NCBI GenBank assembly: GCA_016787985.1
Contig: JAEUTC010000215.1
Location: 1 to 44,500, forward strand
Direction: 5' to 3'
DNA length: 44,500 bases
DNA from: Flavobacteriales bacterium
GTDB taxonomy: Bacteria; Bacteroidota; Bacteroidia; Flavobacteriales_F; PHOS-HE28
Shown: piece after piece, positions 27,936-35,251 of the stretch
Position numbering within the stretch: the stretch's first letter is position 1
Layout of the letters: every line of letters starts with the position of its first letter
Made by a program: the position numbers and the translations under genes
Notes under the pieces: model-generated
The model's input: only the letters and a program-made list of their open reading frames with translations
Told to the model about the DNA's origin: nothing
Databases searched by the model: none

Positions 27936-29723
27936 ATGCGCATACGCCTCACCATCGGCCGAAGGATCGGGATGGGCTTTGGCCTGTTCATCTTCTTCGC
28001 CTTGTTGGTGGTGATCCTCACCAACAGCACGTTGGAGCGCAGCCGGAATATCAACGACCAGATCAATAACGTCTACTCGCCGAGCGTGGATGCGTTGGTG
28101 AGGCTGCGCAACCTCACCGTGAACGCGCACATGCTCATCAAGCATTGGGCACTCCTCGAGAGCCGCGCCGACGCCCCTGAAAAGACGAACCTCGTCGACC
28201 TTACGAATCGCGAACTCCCACAGCTGCTGGACCAGATCGATACGTTGATGGCCGACTGGGAGCACGAAGAGGTGGCGCTGATGGGGCAGATCACCGTAGA
28301 AATGCGTGAGCTGTTCGACCTGCACGAGCGGATCAAGGTCCTCCTTCCGTCGCTAGAGAGCTATAGTGACCCCTTCATCCATATGGAGCGGAACGACATC
28401 GCCGAGGAGGGCGGGCCGCTGGACCAGAGCATGCAAAAGGTCCTGGCGGACCTGGACCGGCTCTTGGAGATGCAGGAGGGAAAACGGATGGCCCTGGGCA
28501 GTGGCATGATCAGGAGCTTCGACTCCTTGAAATTCTTCGTGCTGTACATGGGGATCGGCCTGGTGGTGGTGGGTGCCGTGGCGGCCTTCTTCATCGTGCG
28601 CGGGATCGTGACACCGGTGCAACGCCTGCGAAGCGTGCTGCTCAGTTTGGGACGAGGTGTGTTCCCGAGGAACAAGGTGCGTACGACCAACGACGAGATC
28701 GGAGACATGAGCAAGGCGCTTACCTCATTGGTGGAGGGGTTGCGGCGTACGACCGAATTCTCGCACGCTGTGGCGGCCGGCGACTTCGAGGCCAGCTACC
28801 AGCCGCTCAGTGACGAGGACATGCTAGGGCATGCATTGCTGAAGATGCGCGATGAACTTGGCCAACGGGAGCGCACGCTGGAGTTGAAGGTCCAGGAGCG
28901 CACGGAGGAGGTCGTTCGACAGAAGGAGGAGGTGGAACGCCAAAGCCGAAAGGTGGTGGAACTGTACAAGAACGTGACGGACAGTATCCGGTACGCCAAG
29001 CGCCTGCAGGACTCCATTCTGCCGCCCGAAAAGCGGATACGTGAGCTTTTGCCGGAATCCTTCGTGTATTACCGCCCCAAGGATATCGTCAGTGGCGATT
29101 TCTACTGGGTCGACCGTGTTGATGGTCGAGTGGCCTTCGCCGCCGTGGACTGCACAGGACACGGGGTGCCCGGCGCCTTCATGAGCCTGATCGGTCATAA
29201 CGGGCTGAACCAGGCCATTCGGGAGCGGGGAGCGGGACGGCCCTCTGAGGTGTTGAAAGTCCTCAATAAGCTGGCTTTCGAGGCCTTGCACAAGGATCGG
29301 GAGCAATTCCTGGTGCGCGATGGTATGGACATGGCACTGTGCAACTACGATCCTTCACGGAGGGTCTTGGAATATGCTGGTGCCAACTCTCCGCTCTACA
29401 TCGTGCGCGGAACCGAGGTGTTGCGCTTCCAACCGGACAAAAGGCCCATCGGAAGCTTCGAGCTCGATGGTCAGGATTTCACGGACCATCGCATCCTCCT
29501 GGAGCAAGGGGACATGGTGTACCTGTTCTCCGATGGCTATGCGGACCAGTTCGGCGGGCCCAAGGGCAAGAAGTTCCTTTACAAGCGCTTCCGCGATCTC
29601 CTCTTGGAGATCAGCCGTTATCCGGCCGAACGCCAAAGCAGCATGCTGGAGGAAGCCTTCCGCGGATGGCGCGGCGTGCATGAGCAGGTGGATGACATCC
29701 TGGTCATCGGCATGCGTGCTTGA
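27936..29723 (+). CDS. Membrane SpoIIE-type serine phosphatase with HAMP domain
   Basis: The 595-residue protein has a transmembrane helix at about 11-30, a periplasmic four-helix sensor region to about 198 and a second span at about 199-221. A HAMP domain follows (to about 275), then a coiled-coil segment (about 300-360) and a PP2C/SpoIIE phosphatase domain (about 375-595). Metal-binding motifs are visible: SGDFYWVD, VDCTGHGVPGAFMS and LFSDGYADQFGG. Such proteins dephosphorylate anti-sigma-antagonists or related regulators in response to periplasmic signals. The upstream YfiR-like and TPR proteins are co-encoded and likely modulate it. The stand-alone RsbW-like ATPase at the start of the window belongs to a class that can act with such phosphatases, but no link is shown. 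Confidence 0.92.
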   Translation: MRIRLTIGRRIGMGFGLFIFFALLVVILTNSTLERSRNINDQINNVYSPSVDALVRLRNLTVNAHMLIKHWALLESRADAPEKTNLVDLTNRELPQLLDQIDTLMADWEHEEVALMGQITVEMRELFDLHERIKVLLPSLESYSDPFIHMERNDIAEEGGPLDQSMQKVLADLDRLLEMQEGKRMALGSGMIRSFDSLKFFVLYMGIGLVVVGAVAAFFIVRGIVTPVQRLRSVLLSLGRGVFPRNKVRTTNDEIGDMSKALTSLVEGLRRTTEFSHAVAAGDFEASYQPLSDEDMLGHALLKMRDELGQRERTLELKVQERTEEVVRQKEEVERQSRKVVELYKNVTDSIRYAKRLQDSILPPEKRIRELLPESFVYYRPKDIVSGDFYWVDRVDGRVAFAAVDCTGHGVPGAFMSLIGHNGLNQAIRERGAGRPSEVLKVLNKLAFEALHKDREQFLVRDGMDMALCNYDPSRRVLEYAGANSPLYIVRGTEVLRFQPDKRPIGSFELDGQDFTDHRILLEQGDMVYLFSDGYADQFGGPKGKKFLYKRFRDLLLEISRYPAERQSSMLEEAFRGWRGVHEQVDDILVIGMRA

Positions 29724-29830
29724 GGACAGTGCCGACGGACCGGTCGTTCCGCTCGAATAGCCTTTCTCCGTCGCCGATAGCGATATAGGCCAGCCGGTTC
29801 GTCCCCTTTAACGGAGAAACGCGCGGTGGA

Positions 29831-30673
29831 TCAGCCTTGCATGGTCCATCCGCCGCCTACGCCGGTGGCGATCGGATTCATGCAGACCACGGGGATCTGG
29901 GCCTCGTTCGCGATCACCTCCTGTTCGTAGGGAACGCCGAGCACACCGAAGATGTTCCCCTCGGTCAGGTTCATGATCGCGATCAGATCCGCATCGATCT
30001 CCACCGAGTGTCGCACCACGGCCTTCACGAAATCGCTGCTATCCGACTTCGCAATGGTAGCCACGTGTTCGATACCCCGTTCGGTGAGGTACTGGTCCGC
30101 GAACTTGATGTGGTTCAGCAACTGGTTGTGCAGGAACTCATCGTCCTCCTTCGGCGTGATCAAATGCACCTTGCTACCGAAGGTCTTGGCCATTTCGGCC
30201 ACTACGGTGAGCTTCTGTCGGGTCTCTTTGTGCAAGTCGAGCGGCACTACGATGTTGCGGTAGCCGACATCCTTGATCATGCGCTCCTGGACCACCACAA
30301 AGGGCACGTTGCTGCTCGTGATCACGCGCAGGGCACGGCTACCGGTGATGAACTGCATGCCGCGCATCCCATGGGTACCCATGATGATGAGCCCTGCACC
30401 GACCTCCGCCGCTGCATCTCCGATATCCTCGTAGATGGAGCCGATGCGTACCAAGGGGGTCACGCTTACCGAGGCGTTCCATTTCCGGGCCCGCTCAACC
30501 TCCAGGTCCAGTTTGCGACGCGCCTCCTCCACATGGCTTTGCTTGTCCACCACGTGCACGATGTACACTGCTGCGCCGGTCTTGGCGGCCACGGTCATGG
30601 CGTGGTTCAGTGCACAGTCCGCCACCTTGGTGAAGTCCGTGGGGACCAGGATCTTGCTTGTCGTATGGCTCAT
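29831..30673 (-). CDS. Universal stress protein with two Usp domains
   Basis: The 280-residue product contains tandem Usp folds (about 1-145 and 146-275). The first begins KILVPTDFTKVADCAL and has an ATP-loop-like GTHGMRGMQFITGS, with one residue fewer than the usual G-2X-G-9X-G-S/T spacing. The second begins NIVVPLDLHKETRQKL and appears degenerate at the nucleotide loop. It is cytoplasmic. Tandem Usp proteins bind ATP or act in stress survival, with no defined reaction. It is transcribed divergently from ssb, with a shared 200-bp upstream region that contains a repeated bipartite motif. A TATCTTTA near-match to the -7 element lies at 30718-30725 on the minus strand. Confidence 0.88.
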   Translation of the reverse strand: MSHTTSKILVPTDFTKVADCALNHAMTVAAKTGAAVYIVHVVDKQSHVEEARRKLDLEVERARKWNASVSVTPLVRIGSIYEDIGDAAAEVGAGLIIMGTHGMRGMQFITGSRALRVITSSNVPFVVVQERMIKDVGYRNIVVPLDLHKETRQKLTVVAEMAKTFGSKVHLITPKEDDEFLHNQLLNHIKFADQYLTERGIEHVATIAKSDSSDFVKAVVRHSVEIDADLIAIMNLTEGNIFGVLGVPYEQEVIANEAQIPVVCMNPIATGVGGGWTMQG

Positions 30674-30765
30674 GGTTCGATTCCCTTGCAGAGGAGAGGA
30701 TGGTTACAAAAGGCGGCTAAAGATAGAAAAGGGAGCCGCCGCGATGCCTGAACATTCGCCGTAAA

Positions 30766-30799
30766 ACAAACGACAGCGAACAACTGCAAACGCATGTAA
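30766..30799. promoter_or_regulatory. Bipartite motif, copy A (between usp and ssb)
   Basis: ACAAACGACAGC, eight bases, GCAAACGC, two bases, GTAA. The same blocks in the same order occur at 34553-34587 upstream of the ECF sigma gene, with a nine-base first gap. The site is about 95 bases upstream of the Usp start on the minus strand and about 75 bases upstream of ssb on the plus strand. Confidence 0.45.
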
Positions 30800-30873
30800 A
30801 TGATGATCACACGGATCAGCCTCGGGTCCCATTCCTGCTTTGCACCGGTCAACAACGAAAAACAACGCAGACC

Positions 30874-31236
30874 ATGAACACAACGATGAAGAACAAAGTG
30901 CAGCTGATCGGTAACCTGGGCAAGGACCCCGAACTCAAGAACGTGGGCAACGGACAGGCCTTGTTGCGCTTGAGCTTGGCCACCAACGAACGCTATCGGA
31001 CGGCAGAAGGAGAATGGAAGGACAACACCCAATGGCACCCCATCGTGATCTGGGGCAAACAAGCGGAGAAGCTCGCCAGCCAGGTGCGCAAGGGGAGTGG
31101 TCTTGTGGTTGAAGGGCGGTTGGTGCAGCGCACCTACGAGTCCAAAGAGGGCGAGCGGCGATACAGCACCGAGGTGGTCGTGAGCGATTACCAGTTGTTG
31201 GGAGGGGCGAAGGTGGCGGAGCCTGAAATGGCCTAG
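30874..31236 (+). CDS. ssb: Single-stranded DNA-binding protein, short form (copy 1)
   Basis: The 120-residue protein is an SSB OB-fold: MKNKVQLIGNLGKDPELK at the start, the NTQWHPIVIWGKQAE core and the LVVEGRLVQRTYESKEGERRY strand. It ends shortly after the OB domain in AEPEMA, without the long linker and acidic D-D-D-x-P-F tip that recruits partner proteins in housekeeping SSBs. It may therefore be an accessory SSB. A paralogue of nearly the same length lies at 38422-38772. A strong terminator follows directly. Confidence 0.93.
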   Translation: MNTTMKNKVQLIGNLGKDPELKNVGNGQALLRLSLATNERYRTAEGEWKDNTQWHPIVIWGKQAEKLASQVRKGSGLVVEGRLVQRTYESKEGERRYSTEVVVSDYQLLGGAKVAEPEMA

Positions 31237-31251
31237 GTCGCCTCGAATCAG

Positions 31252-31288
31252 AAAGAAGGCCGTGGGATGGACCGCGGCCTTCTTTTTT
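31252..31288 (+). terminator. Terminator after ssb copy 1
   Basis: An AAAGAAGGCCG arm (31252-31262) pairs with the CGGCCTTCTTT arm beginning near 31275. A T-run follows to 31288. The hairpin also borders the end of the convergent PKD-protein gene and could serve both strands. Confidence 0.85.
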
Positions 31289-32412
31289 CATGGCAGCACG
31301 ATCAGCCTTCTGGTGGCACGCGCTTCATCCGTGCGCACCTCAAGGAGGTACTCCCCGGCTGTGAGGCCAACCAGCTCCACCTTTTGCTGATCCCCAGCTC
31401 CCAGCGTTCGCTCTGTGATCGAGCGTCCCAGCACATCAAGTAATCGAAGGGACATTCCCGCATTCAAGCGTGGTATTTCCACGGTGATCGAGCCATGCGA
31501 TGGGTTCGGCCAAACGGATAGGTCGTTCAGCAAGCCTTCCTGTACCGCTGTGACCGGTAGCACTTCATGTGTGCGACATACCAATGAAAAGCAGGTGTCC
31601 AAGTTGGCCAGATCGAAGGCGCCGACGAGCAAGCAGGTCTGGTAGATACCGGTCATCGCATAGGCGTGAGAGCCTACCATGGTCGTGTCGTACTGGCCAT
31701 CGCCGTAAGACCAGATGCTCAACGCCGGATCCAGACCACTGGCAACGACACTCGGCATGAACACGGTGGTCTCTCCATCGGAGACCACGCCGAAGTCGGC
31801 AAAAAGATCCGGGCCACACGTGCTGGCGTTACCATCCACCGATACCCAAAGGCCGCTCGAGGATGAGCATTCCCCGAAGGTGCGGGTCAAGGTCACGAAG
31901 TGTGATCCGGGCATGGCCCATGTGTGGCTTGGTTGAGCTTCGGTGCTGAAGGTCCCATCACCGAACTCCCATAGCCAAGTCCCCTCTGTCGGGAAGACCG
32001 ACATCTCATAGAAAGTGCCTGTGTTGGTGCCGGCGCCCTGGTAGCCGATGACCGATTGAAGTGATCCGCCACAATCGTTCAACGGCACGATGAGTTCCCT
32101 GCAATAGGTCGATGAGCAGGATGGGTCCGGTCCGGAGGTGAGCGTAAGACACACCGTGTACGTTCCAGGCGCATCGAAGATGTGGTAGGGCTCGGGTACC
32201 CCGGAGGTGCCATCGCCGAAGTTCCACGTGGCCTCGGCCTCCAGGCCAAAGGTGCGGGAGCTGTCCTGAAAGGTGACGTAGGTTCCCGATGTGGCGTAGG
32301 TGAACGCGGGTCGTAATAGCACGTCGCACAGCGGCTGCGTATGCCCCGATGCAGCGAAGAGCGCCGCAAGAGCAAGCGGCAAGGACCTACCGAGATGAAC
32401 GACCGAATTCAT
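31288..32412 (-). CDS. Secreted PKD-domain protein with T9SS sorting tail
   Basis: The 374-residue product has a signal peptide ending in SGHTQ (about residue 26). Three PKD-like Ig domains follow, recognisable by WNFGDGTSG, WEFGDGTFS and WSYGDGQYD, each followed by an H-x-[FW/YA]...PGTY-type strand. The last 85 residues form a T9SS type A sorting domain (WPNPSHGSITVEI, then GEYLLEV, ending RRLIVLP). It should be displayed or released at the cell surface. Its start lies 26 bases inside the end of the preceding anti-sigma/beta-barrel gene, so it is the third gene of the sigma operon. That suggests a surface adhesin or sensor linked to the envelope-spanning regulator. No enzymatic domain is seen. 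Confidence 0.85.
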   Translation of the reverse strand: MNSVVHLGRSLPLALAALFAASGHTQPLCDVLLRPAFTYATSGTYVTFQDSSRTFGLEAEATWNFGDGTSGVPEPYHIFDAPGTYTVCLTLTSGPDPSCSSTYCRELIVPLNDCGGSLQSVIGYQGAGTNTGTFYEMSVFPTEGTWLWEFGDGTFSTEAQPSHTWAMPGSHFVTLTRTFGECSSSSGLWVSVDGNASTCGPDLFADFGVVSDGETTVFMPSVVASGLDPALSIWSYGDGQYDTTMVGSHAYAMTGIYQTCLLVGAFDLANLDTCFSLVCRTHEVLPVTAVQEGLLNDLSVWPNPSHGSITVEIPRLNAGMSLRLLDVLGRSITERTLGAGDQQKVELVGLTAGEYLLEVRTDEARATRRLIVLP

Positions 32413-33883
32413 GTTGCAAGCGTATCTGGAAGCTGTACCCCTTCATGAGTGGCGCTTCCGGTGAAGTGAAGGTCCGGATCGGTGCGTAAAAGACCGGTTC
32501 CGCATAGAGGGACAGGTGTTCGGTGAGCGAGTAGCCCAGGCTAACGCCGACTTGTGCGCTCATTCGCGCGCGGAAGCGATCATCCACCCGCCGATCGGTC
32601 AGATCCATGACCTGTAGTCCTGCATCGTTGGCCTCGTTCACCAACGTTTTGCCCTCGCGTTGTGTCGGGATGTACGCCACCAAGCCCCCGAGCAGGCCGT
32701 ATCGGAACCGTCGCAGATCACCGTGCCAGGCCACCGTCAAGGGGATCTGGATGGCGCCGTACCGGTTGCGGGCATCGGTGCGGCGCACTTCCGTTGGACG
32801 AGTGGTCATCGAGGTGTCGATGTTCCAGGTGTACACCAGGTCTTCGGTGTTGTTGTACACCGTGGCGGTCCACGTGGTATCCACTTCGGTGAAGAGGGCC
32901 TCTGAGGTTTCTTCGTGTGTGAACGTGCTTCGTGTGAGCTCAAGGCCGGCGCCGGCAGAAACACTCCAGCCACTGCGCCAGCTGCGCCCGAGCTGTGCAC
33001 CCCACTGGGTGGAACCCCTCCACCGTTCGGCGGTGTTCAACGCATCGGCATGCTGGCCGCGCCAGGTCCCCGTGCTCTGCCCCATTCCTGCGTAGAGACC
33101 CAGCCACCACTGGCCGTTCGCCAACACATACGGCACGGGCCGCTGCGCCGGAGCGGGTGTACCCATCGGTGGCGCCGGAAGCGCGGTGTGCAAGAGGCTC
33201 AACGCCACCGCATCCTCATCGGGGAGTCGTTGATCTTCAAGGTCTGCGGGAGTCGCGCGCGTGTGGACTCCACTGCCCACTTTACGTGTTGAAGAGCTCT
33301 GCGCTGGTGTACCTACCGGCATCGTTCGTTCGGCACCAGTCCTCTGGACGGTCACCGAAGTCTCCGTTGCCGAAGAGCTGTTGCGCTTCGCATTCGTTTC
33401 GCGGACATCGTCAGGTTCTTGGCCACGCTCGGATAGGGTCTTGCTGCTGCTGATCACTCCCTGTGCGGCAGCTTGGGATTCGAAGGCCTCCGGCGTTGTT
33501 CGTGGACCCGAGCTGCTCGACTCTACTGAGGCGATCGCATGTTGCTTTCCGCTGCTGTCCTCGGGGATAGGCGCTTTCGGCACTTCCTGAAGTCCGGCGG
33601 AGGAGCTTGGAACCTCGCCAATAGCGGACACTCCTTGTTCGGCGAGGTAAGCTCTCGTCCTCTGCTCATTCCCGGCGTGCGGGAAGAGCAGCAGACTTGC
33701 GCTGGACACAGCGAACACGGCACCCACCAGGAGCATGGACCATGAGCGCCAGGTGCTGCCCGCGGCCGTACCGGCATCCCAGCCCAATCGTTGGGCAAGG
33801 GCGTCGCGCACGGCGCTTGGGGGCGCTGCCTCCGCGTCGTACAACGCCTTGAAGCGTTCGTCAATGGGATGTTCTTCCCGCAT
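32387..33883 (-). CDS. Envelope-spanning anti-sigma/outer-membrane beta-barrel protein (Dma-like)
   Basis: From ATG 33883 the product is 498 residues. A short cytoplasmic N-terminus (1-45) resembles anti-sigma segments, and a single hydrophobic span follows at about 48-67. A roughly 190-residue Ser/Thr/Pro/Glu-rich low-complexity linker leads to a C-terminal outer-membrane beta-barrel-like domain (about 258-498) with alternating aromatic strands such as WWLGLYAGMG, GWSVSAGAGLEL and SLYAEPVFYAPI. This inner-membrane, linker and outer-membrane barrel layout matches the dual membrane-spanning anti-sigma factors (Dma) described in Bacteroides. The start lies 23 bases inside the ECF sigma gene, supporting a cognate pair. 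There is no signal peptide. The barrel is inferred from strand pattern only. Confidence 0.8.
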   Translation of the reverse strand: MREEHPIDERFKALYDAEAAPPSAVRDALAQRLGWDAGTAAGSTWRSWSMLLVGAVFAVSSASLLLFPHAGNEQRTRAYLAEQGVSAIGEVPSSSAGLQEVPKAPIPEDSSGKQHAIASVESSSSGPRTTPEAFESQAAAQGVISSSKTLSERGQEPDDVRETNAKRNSSSATETSVTVQRTGAERTMPVGTPAQSSSTRKVGSGVHTRATPADLEDQRLPDEDAVALSLLHTALPAPPMGTPAPAQRPVPYVLANGQWWLGLYAGMGQSTGTWRGQHADALNTAERWRGSTQWGAQLGRSWRSGWSVSAGAGLELTRSTFTHEETSEALFTEVDTTWTATVYNNTEDLVYTWNIDTSMTTRPTEVRRTDARNRYGAIQIPLTVAWHGDLRRFRYGLLGGLVAYIPTQREGKTLVNEANDAGLQVMDLTDRRVDDRFRARMSAQVGVSLGYSLTEHLSLYAEPVFYAPIRTFTSPEAPLMKGYSFQIRLQHEFGRSSR

Positions 33884-34424
33884 GGTGCAAGACTTCTTTT
33901 CGTTCGATCCGGGCCTGCAGATAACTACGGGCCTTTGAAAGTTGGCTGCGCGAGGTGCTTTCGCCACAGCCCAGCATGGCGGCGATCTCGGCATGGTCGA
34001 AGCCTTCGATCGCGTAGAGGTTGAACACGTGCCGGTACCCATCGGGTAGTTCGGCGATGAGTTTCATCAGTTCCTGCTCACCCAGGTTGTCGATGGCTAG
34101 CGACTCCACGGGCGATTCGGGCAAGGTCTCCAGGCCGAAGCGCTCCTGTTGGAAGGATTTCTTCCGGTACTGGTTGATGGCGGTGTGTACCATGATCCGT
34201 CGGATCCAACCTTCCAACGAGCCCTCCATCCGGAACGCGGGCAACTTCTCAAAGACCCGGATGAAGCCCTCCTGCATCAGGTCCTGTGCCTCGAGCTGGT
34301 GCCGGGCATAGCGCAGACACACGGCATACATACGCCGTGCGTACCGCGTGTACAGGGTTTCCTGACAACGGCGGTCCCCACCCAGGCAACCCTGGACGAG
34401 CTCTCGTTCGTTCGGTTCGCGCAA
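33861..34424 (-). CDS. ECF-type RNA polymerase sigma factor
   Basis: The 187-residue protein has ECF sigma regions 2 (about 20-95, with the LEAQDLMQEGFIRVFEKL motif and the WIRRIMVHTAINQYRK region 2.3/2.4) and 4 (about 125-178, with the helix-turn-helix FDHAEIAAMLGCGESTSRSQLSKAR). Region 3 is absent, as expected for the class. It should direct RNA polymerase to a dedicated regulon when released by its anti-sigma factor, which is encoded by the overlapping downstream gene. A bipartite motif shared with the usp/ssb region lies about 130 bases upstream and may be part of its promoter or regulon. Identification is firm and the targets are unknown. Confidence 0.94.
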   Translation of the reverse strand: MREPNERELVQGCLGGDRRCQETLYTRYARRMYAVCLRYARHQLEAQDLMQEGFIRVFEKLPAFRMEGSLEGWIRRIMVHTAINQYRKKSFQQERFGLETLPESPVESLAIDNLGEQELMKLIAELPDGYRHVFNLYAIEGFDHAEIAAMLGCGESTSRSQLSKARSYLQARIERKEVLHHAGRTSH

Positions 34425-34552
34425 ACCGGAAAGGCCTTTCCGTGAACAAGACAGGGTTCCGGGTCGGAACGCTGCCTGCCCGGAGGGCTACCTGCAAGAT
34501 ACAGCAACCGGCTCTGTAAGAAGGAGTTCGGCCCTCGGAGTTGTCATTGACA

Positions 34553-34587
34553 ACAAACGACAGCATCCGTTGAGCAAACGCCTGTAA
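34553..34587. promoter_or_regulatory. Bipartite motif, copy B (upstream of ECF sigma gene)
   Basis: ACAAACGACAGC, nine bases, GCAAACGC, two bases, GTAA. It is the same as copy A at 30766-30799 apart from the gap. A perfect GTTGTCA/TGACAAC hairpin (34540-34554) abuts it on the sigma-gene side. It lies about 130 bases upstream of the sigma start on the minus strand. Confidence 0.45.
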
Positions 34588-34633
34588 TCGCATACAAGTC
34601 GGAATTGGGTACCTGACAAAGCAGGATTTCCCG

Positions 34634-34824
34634 CGTGGATGCTGCGTTCTGTGGGGAGCGCCTACGCTGTCGCGGCCTTCACAGCAGGCCACCGGTGTGG
34701 GATCGGGAGCTTATCGGGCGTTCCCCGTCATGGGGTCCACGGTAGGCGCCTAGTCCACGTTGCCGCGTGCTATTGGGTATTGCGAAGGTAATGGTTCGTG
34801 CTCGGTCACTACGTGACCGAGCAC
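34634..34824. other. Structured intergenic element (candidate RNA or repeat)
   Basis: Nested helices are visible: CGTGGA (34634-34639) with TCCACG (34754-34759), and GCGCCTAC (34658-34665) with GTAGGCGC (34742-34749). Inside are hairpins GGCCT/AGGCC (34674-34690) and CCCC/GGGG (34723-34735). A perfect 12-bp inverted repeat with a TAC loop follows at 34798-34824, without a T-run on either side. No coding frame with family features lies here. The strand of any transcript is unclear. The element marks the edge of the accessory island. Confidence 0.4.
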
Positions 34825-34907
34825 GCGCGCGCGAAGTATAGCACCAACCCATAGCGTTGCCGACGATCGGAATTTGTTAAACATCAACCCCCTGGAGAAA
34901 ACCCGGC

Positions 34908-34927
34908 AACTTTTTTGCAAAAAAGTT
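34908..34927. promoter_or_regulatory. Perfect 20-bp AT-rich palindrome
   Basis: AACTTTTTTGCAAAAAAGTT is a perfect palindrome about 35 bases upstream of a good promoter (-33 at 34938, -7 at 34963). It could be an operator or cruciform site for the small operon that follows, or a terminator-like end of the upstream element. A second small palindrome CCTGTG-g-CACAGG sits at 34942-34954, inside the promoter spacer. Confidence 0.4.
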
Positions 34928-34937
34928 CCGTCTGTTA

Positions 34938-35036
34938 TTTGCCTGTGGCACAGGTGGATAGATATTTTTGGGCAACCCCTCCAAGGCTGGACGATTATTC
35001 CCTGTGTTGAAAATCTTGCCAATTGCACCAACTTTG
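34938..35036 (+). promoter_or_regulatory. Two tandem promoters for the 57-aa/183-aa operon
   Basis: Promoter 1 is TTTG at 34938-34941, a 21-base spacer and TATTTTTG at 34963-34970, which matches the -7 element exactly. Promoter 2 is TTG at 35007-35009, a 19-base spacer and CAACTTTG at 35029-35036, with one mismatch. The start codon of the 57-aa gene follows at 35078. Confidence 0.5.
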
Positions 35037-35077
35037 CTAGAGATTGTTCCGTTGAATAACCACCACCTCCATTTACC

Positions 35078-35251
35078 ATGGCAAGGTCAGTTCAAACACC
35101 GCAAAGGCCACTAAAGGGCAAGCGTCTTACTTGGGTTCCAAGTAAGGATGCGGAGCCTTTGCGCTTGGACAATCCCTCCAAAGGGGAGCGAGTGAGTACC
35201 GAGGAACTAAGGCAGCTTCAGCGCCTTACTTCGCGTGCGCTCGCAGTGTGA
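35078..35251 (+). CDS. 57-aa protein, first gene of a two-gene operon
   Basis: ATG 35078 opens a 57-residue frame ending in TGA at 35249-35251. The product is basic at the N-terminus, with several Pro, and has a helical, Arg/Leu-rich C-terminus (TEELRQLQRLTSRALAV). The stop overlaps the GTG start of the next gene by four bases (GTGA), a strong sign of translational coupling. Two promoter-like sequences lie upstream. I do not recognise a family. The size and coupling resemble the small partner of toxin-antitoxin-like or DUF-pair operons, but no antitoxin fold is evident. Confidence 0.6.
   Translation: MARSVQTPQRPLKGKRLTWVPSKDAEPLRLDNPSKGERVSTEELRQLQRLTSRALAV

Noticed and set aside
30673-30700. 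T-loop-like GGTTCGATTCC near the usp start, as a possible tRNA
   Set aside because: The flanking bases cannot form a T stem, and there are no anticodon or acceptor stems.
34750-35079. Minus-strand frame of 109 codons in the island leader
   Set aside because: It runs through the perfect palindromes and promoters, and the protein shows no coherent features.
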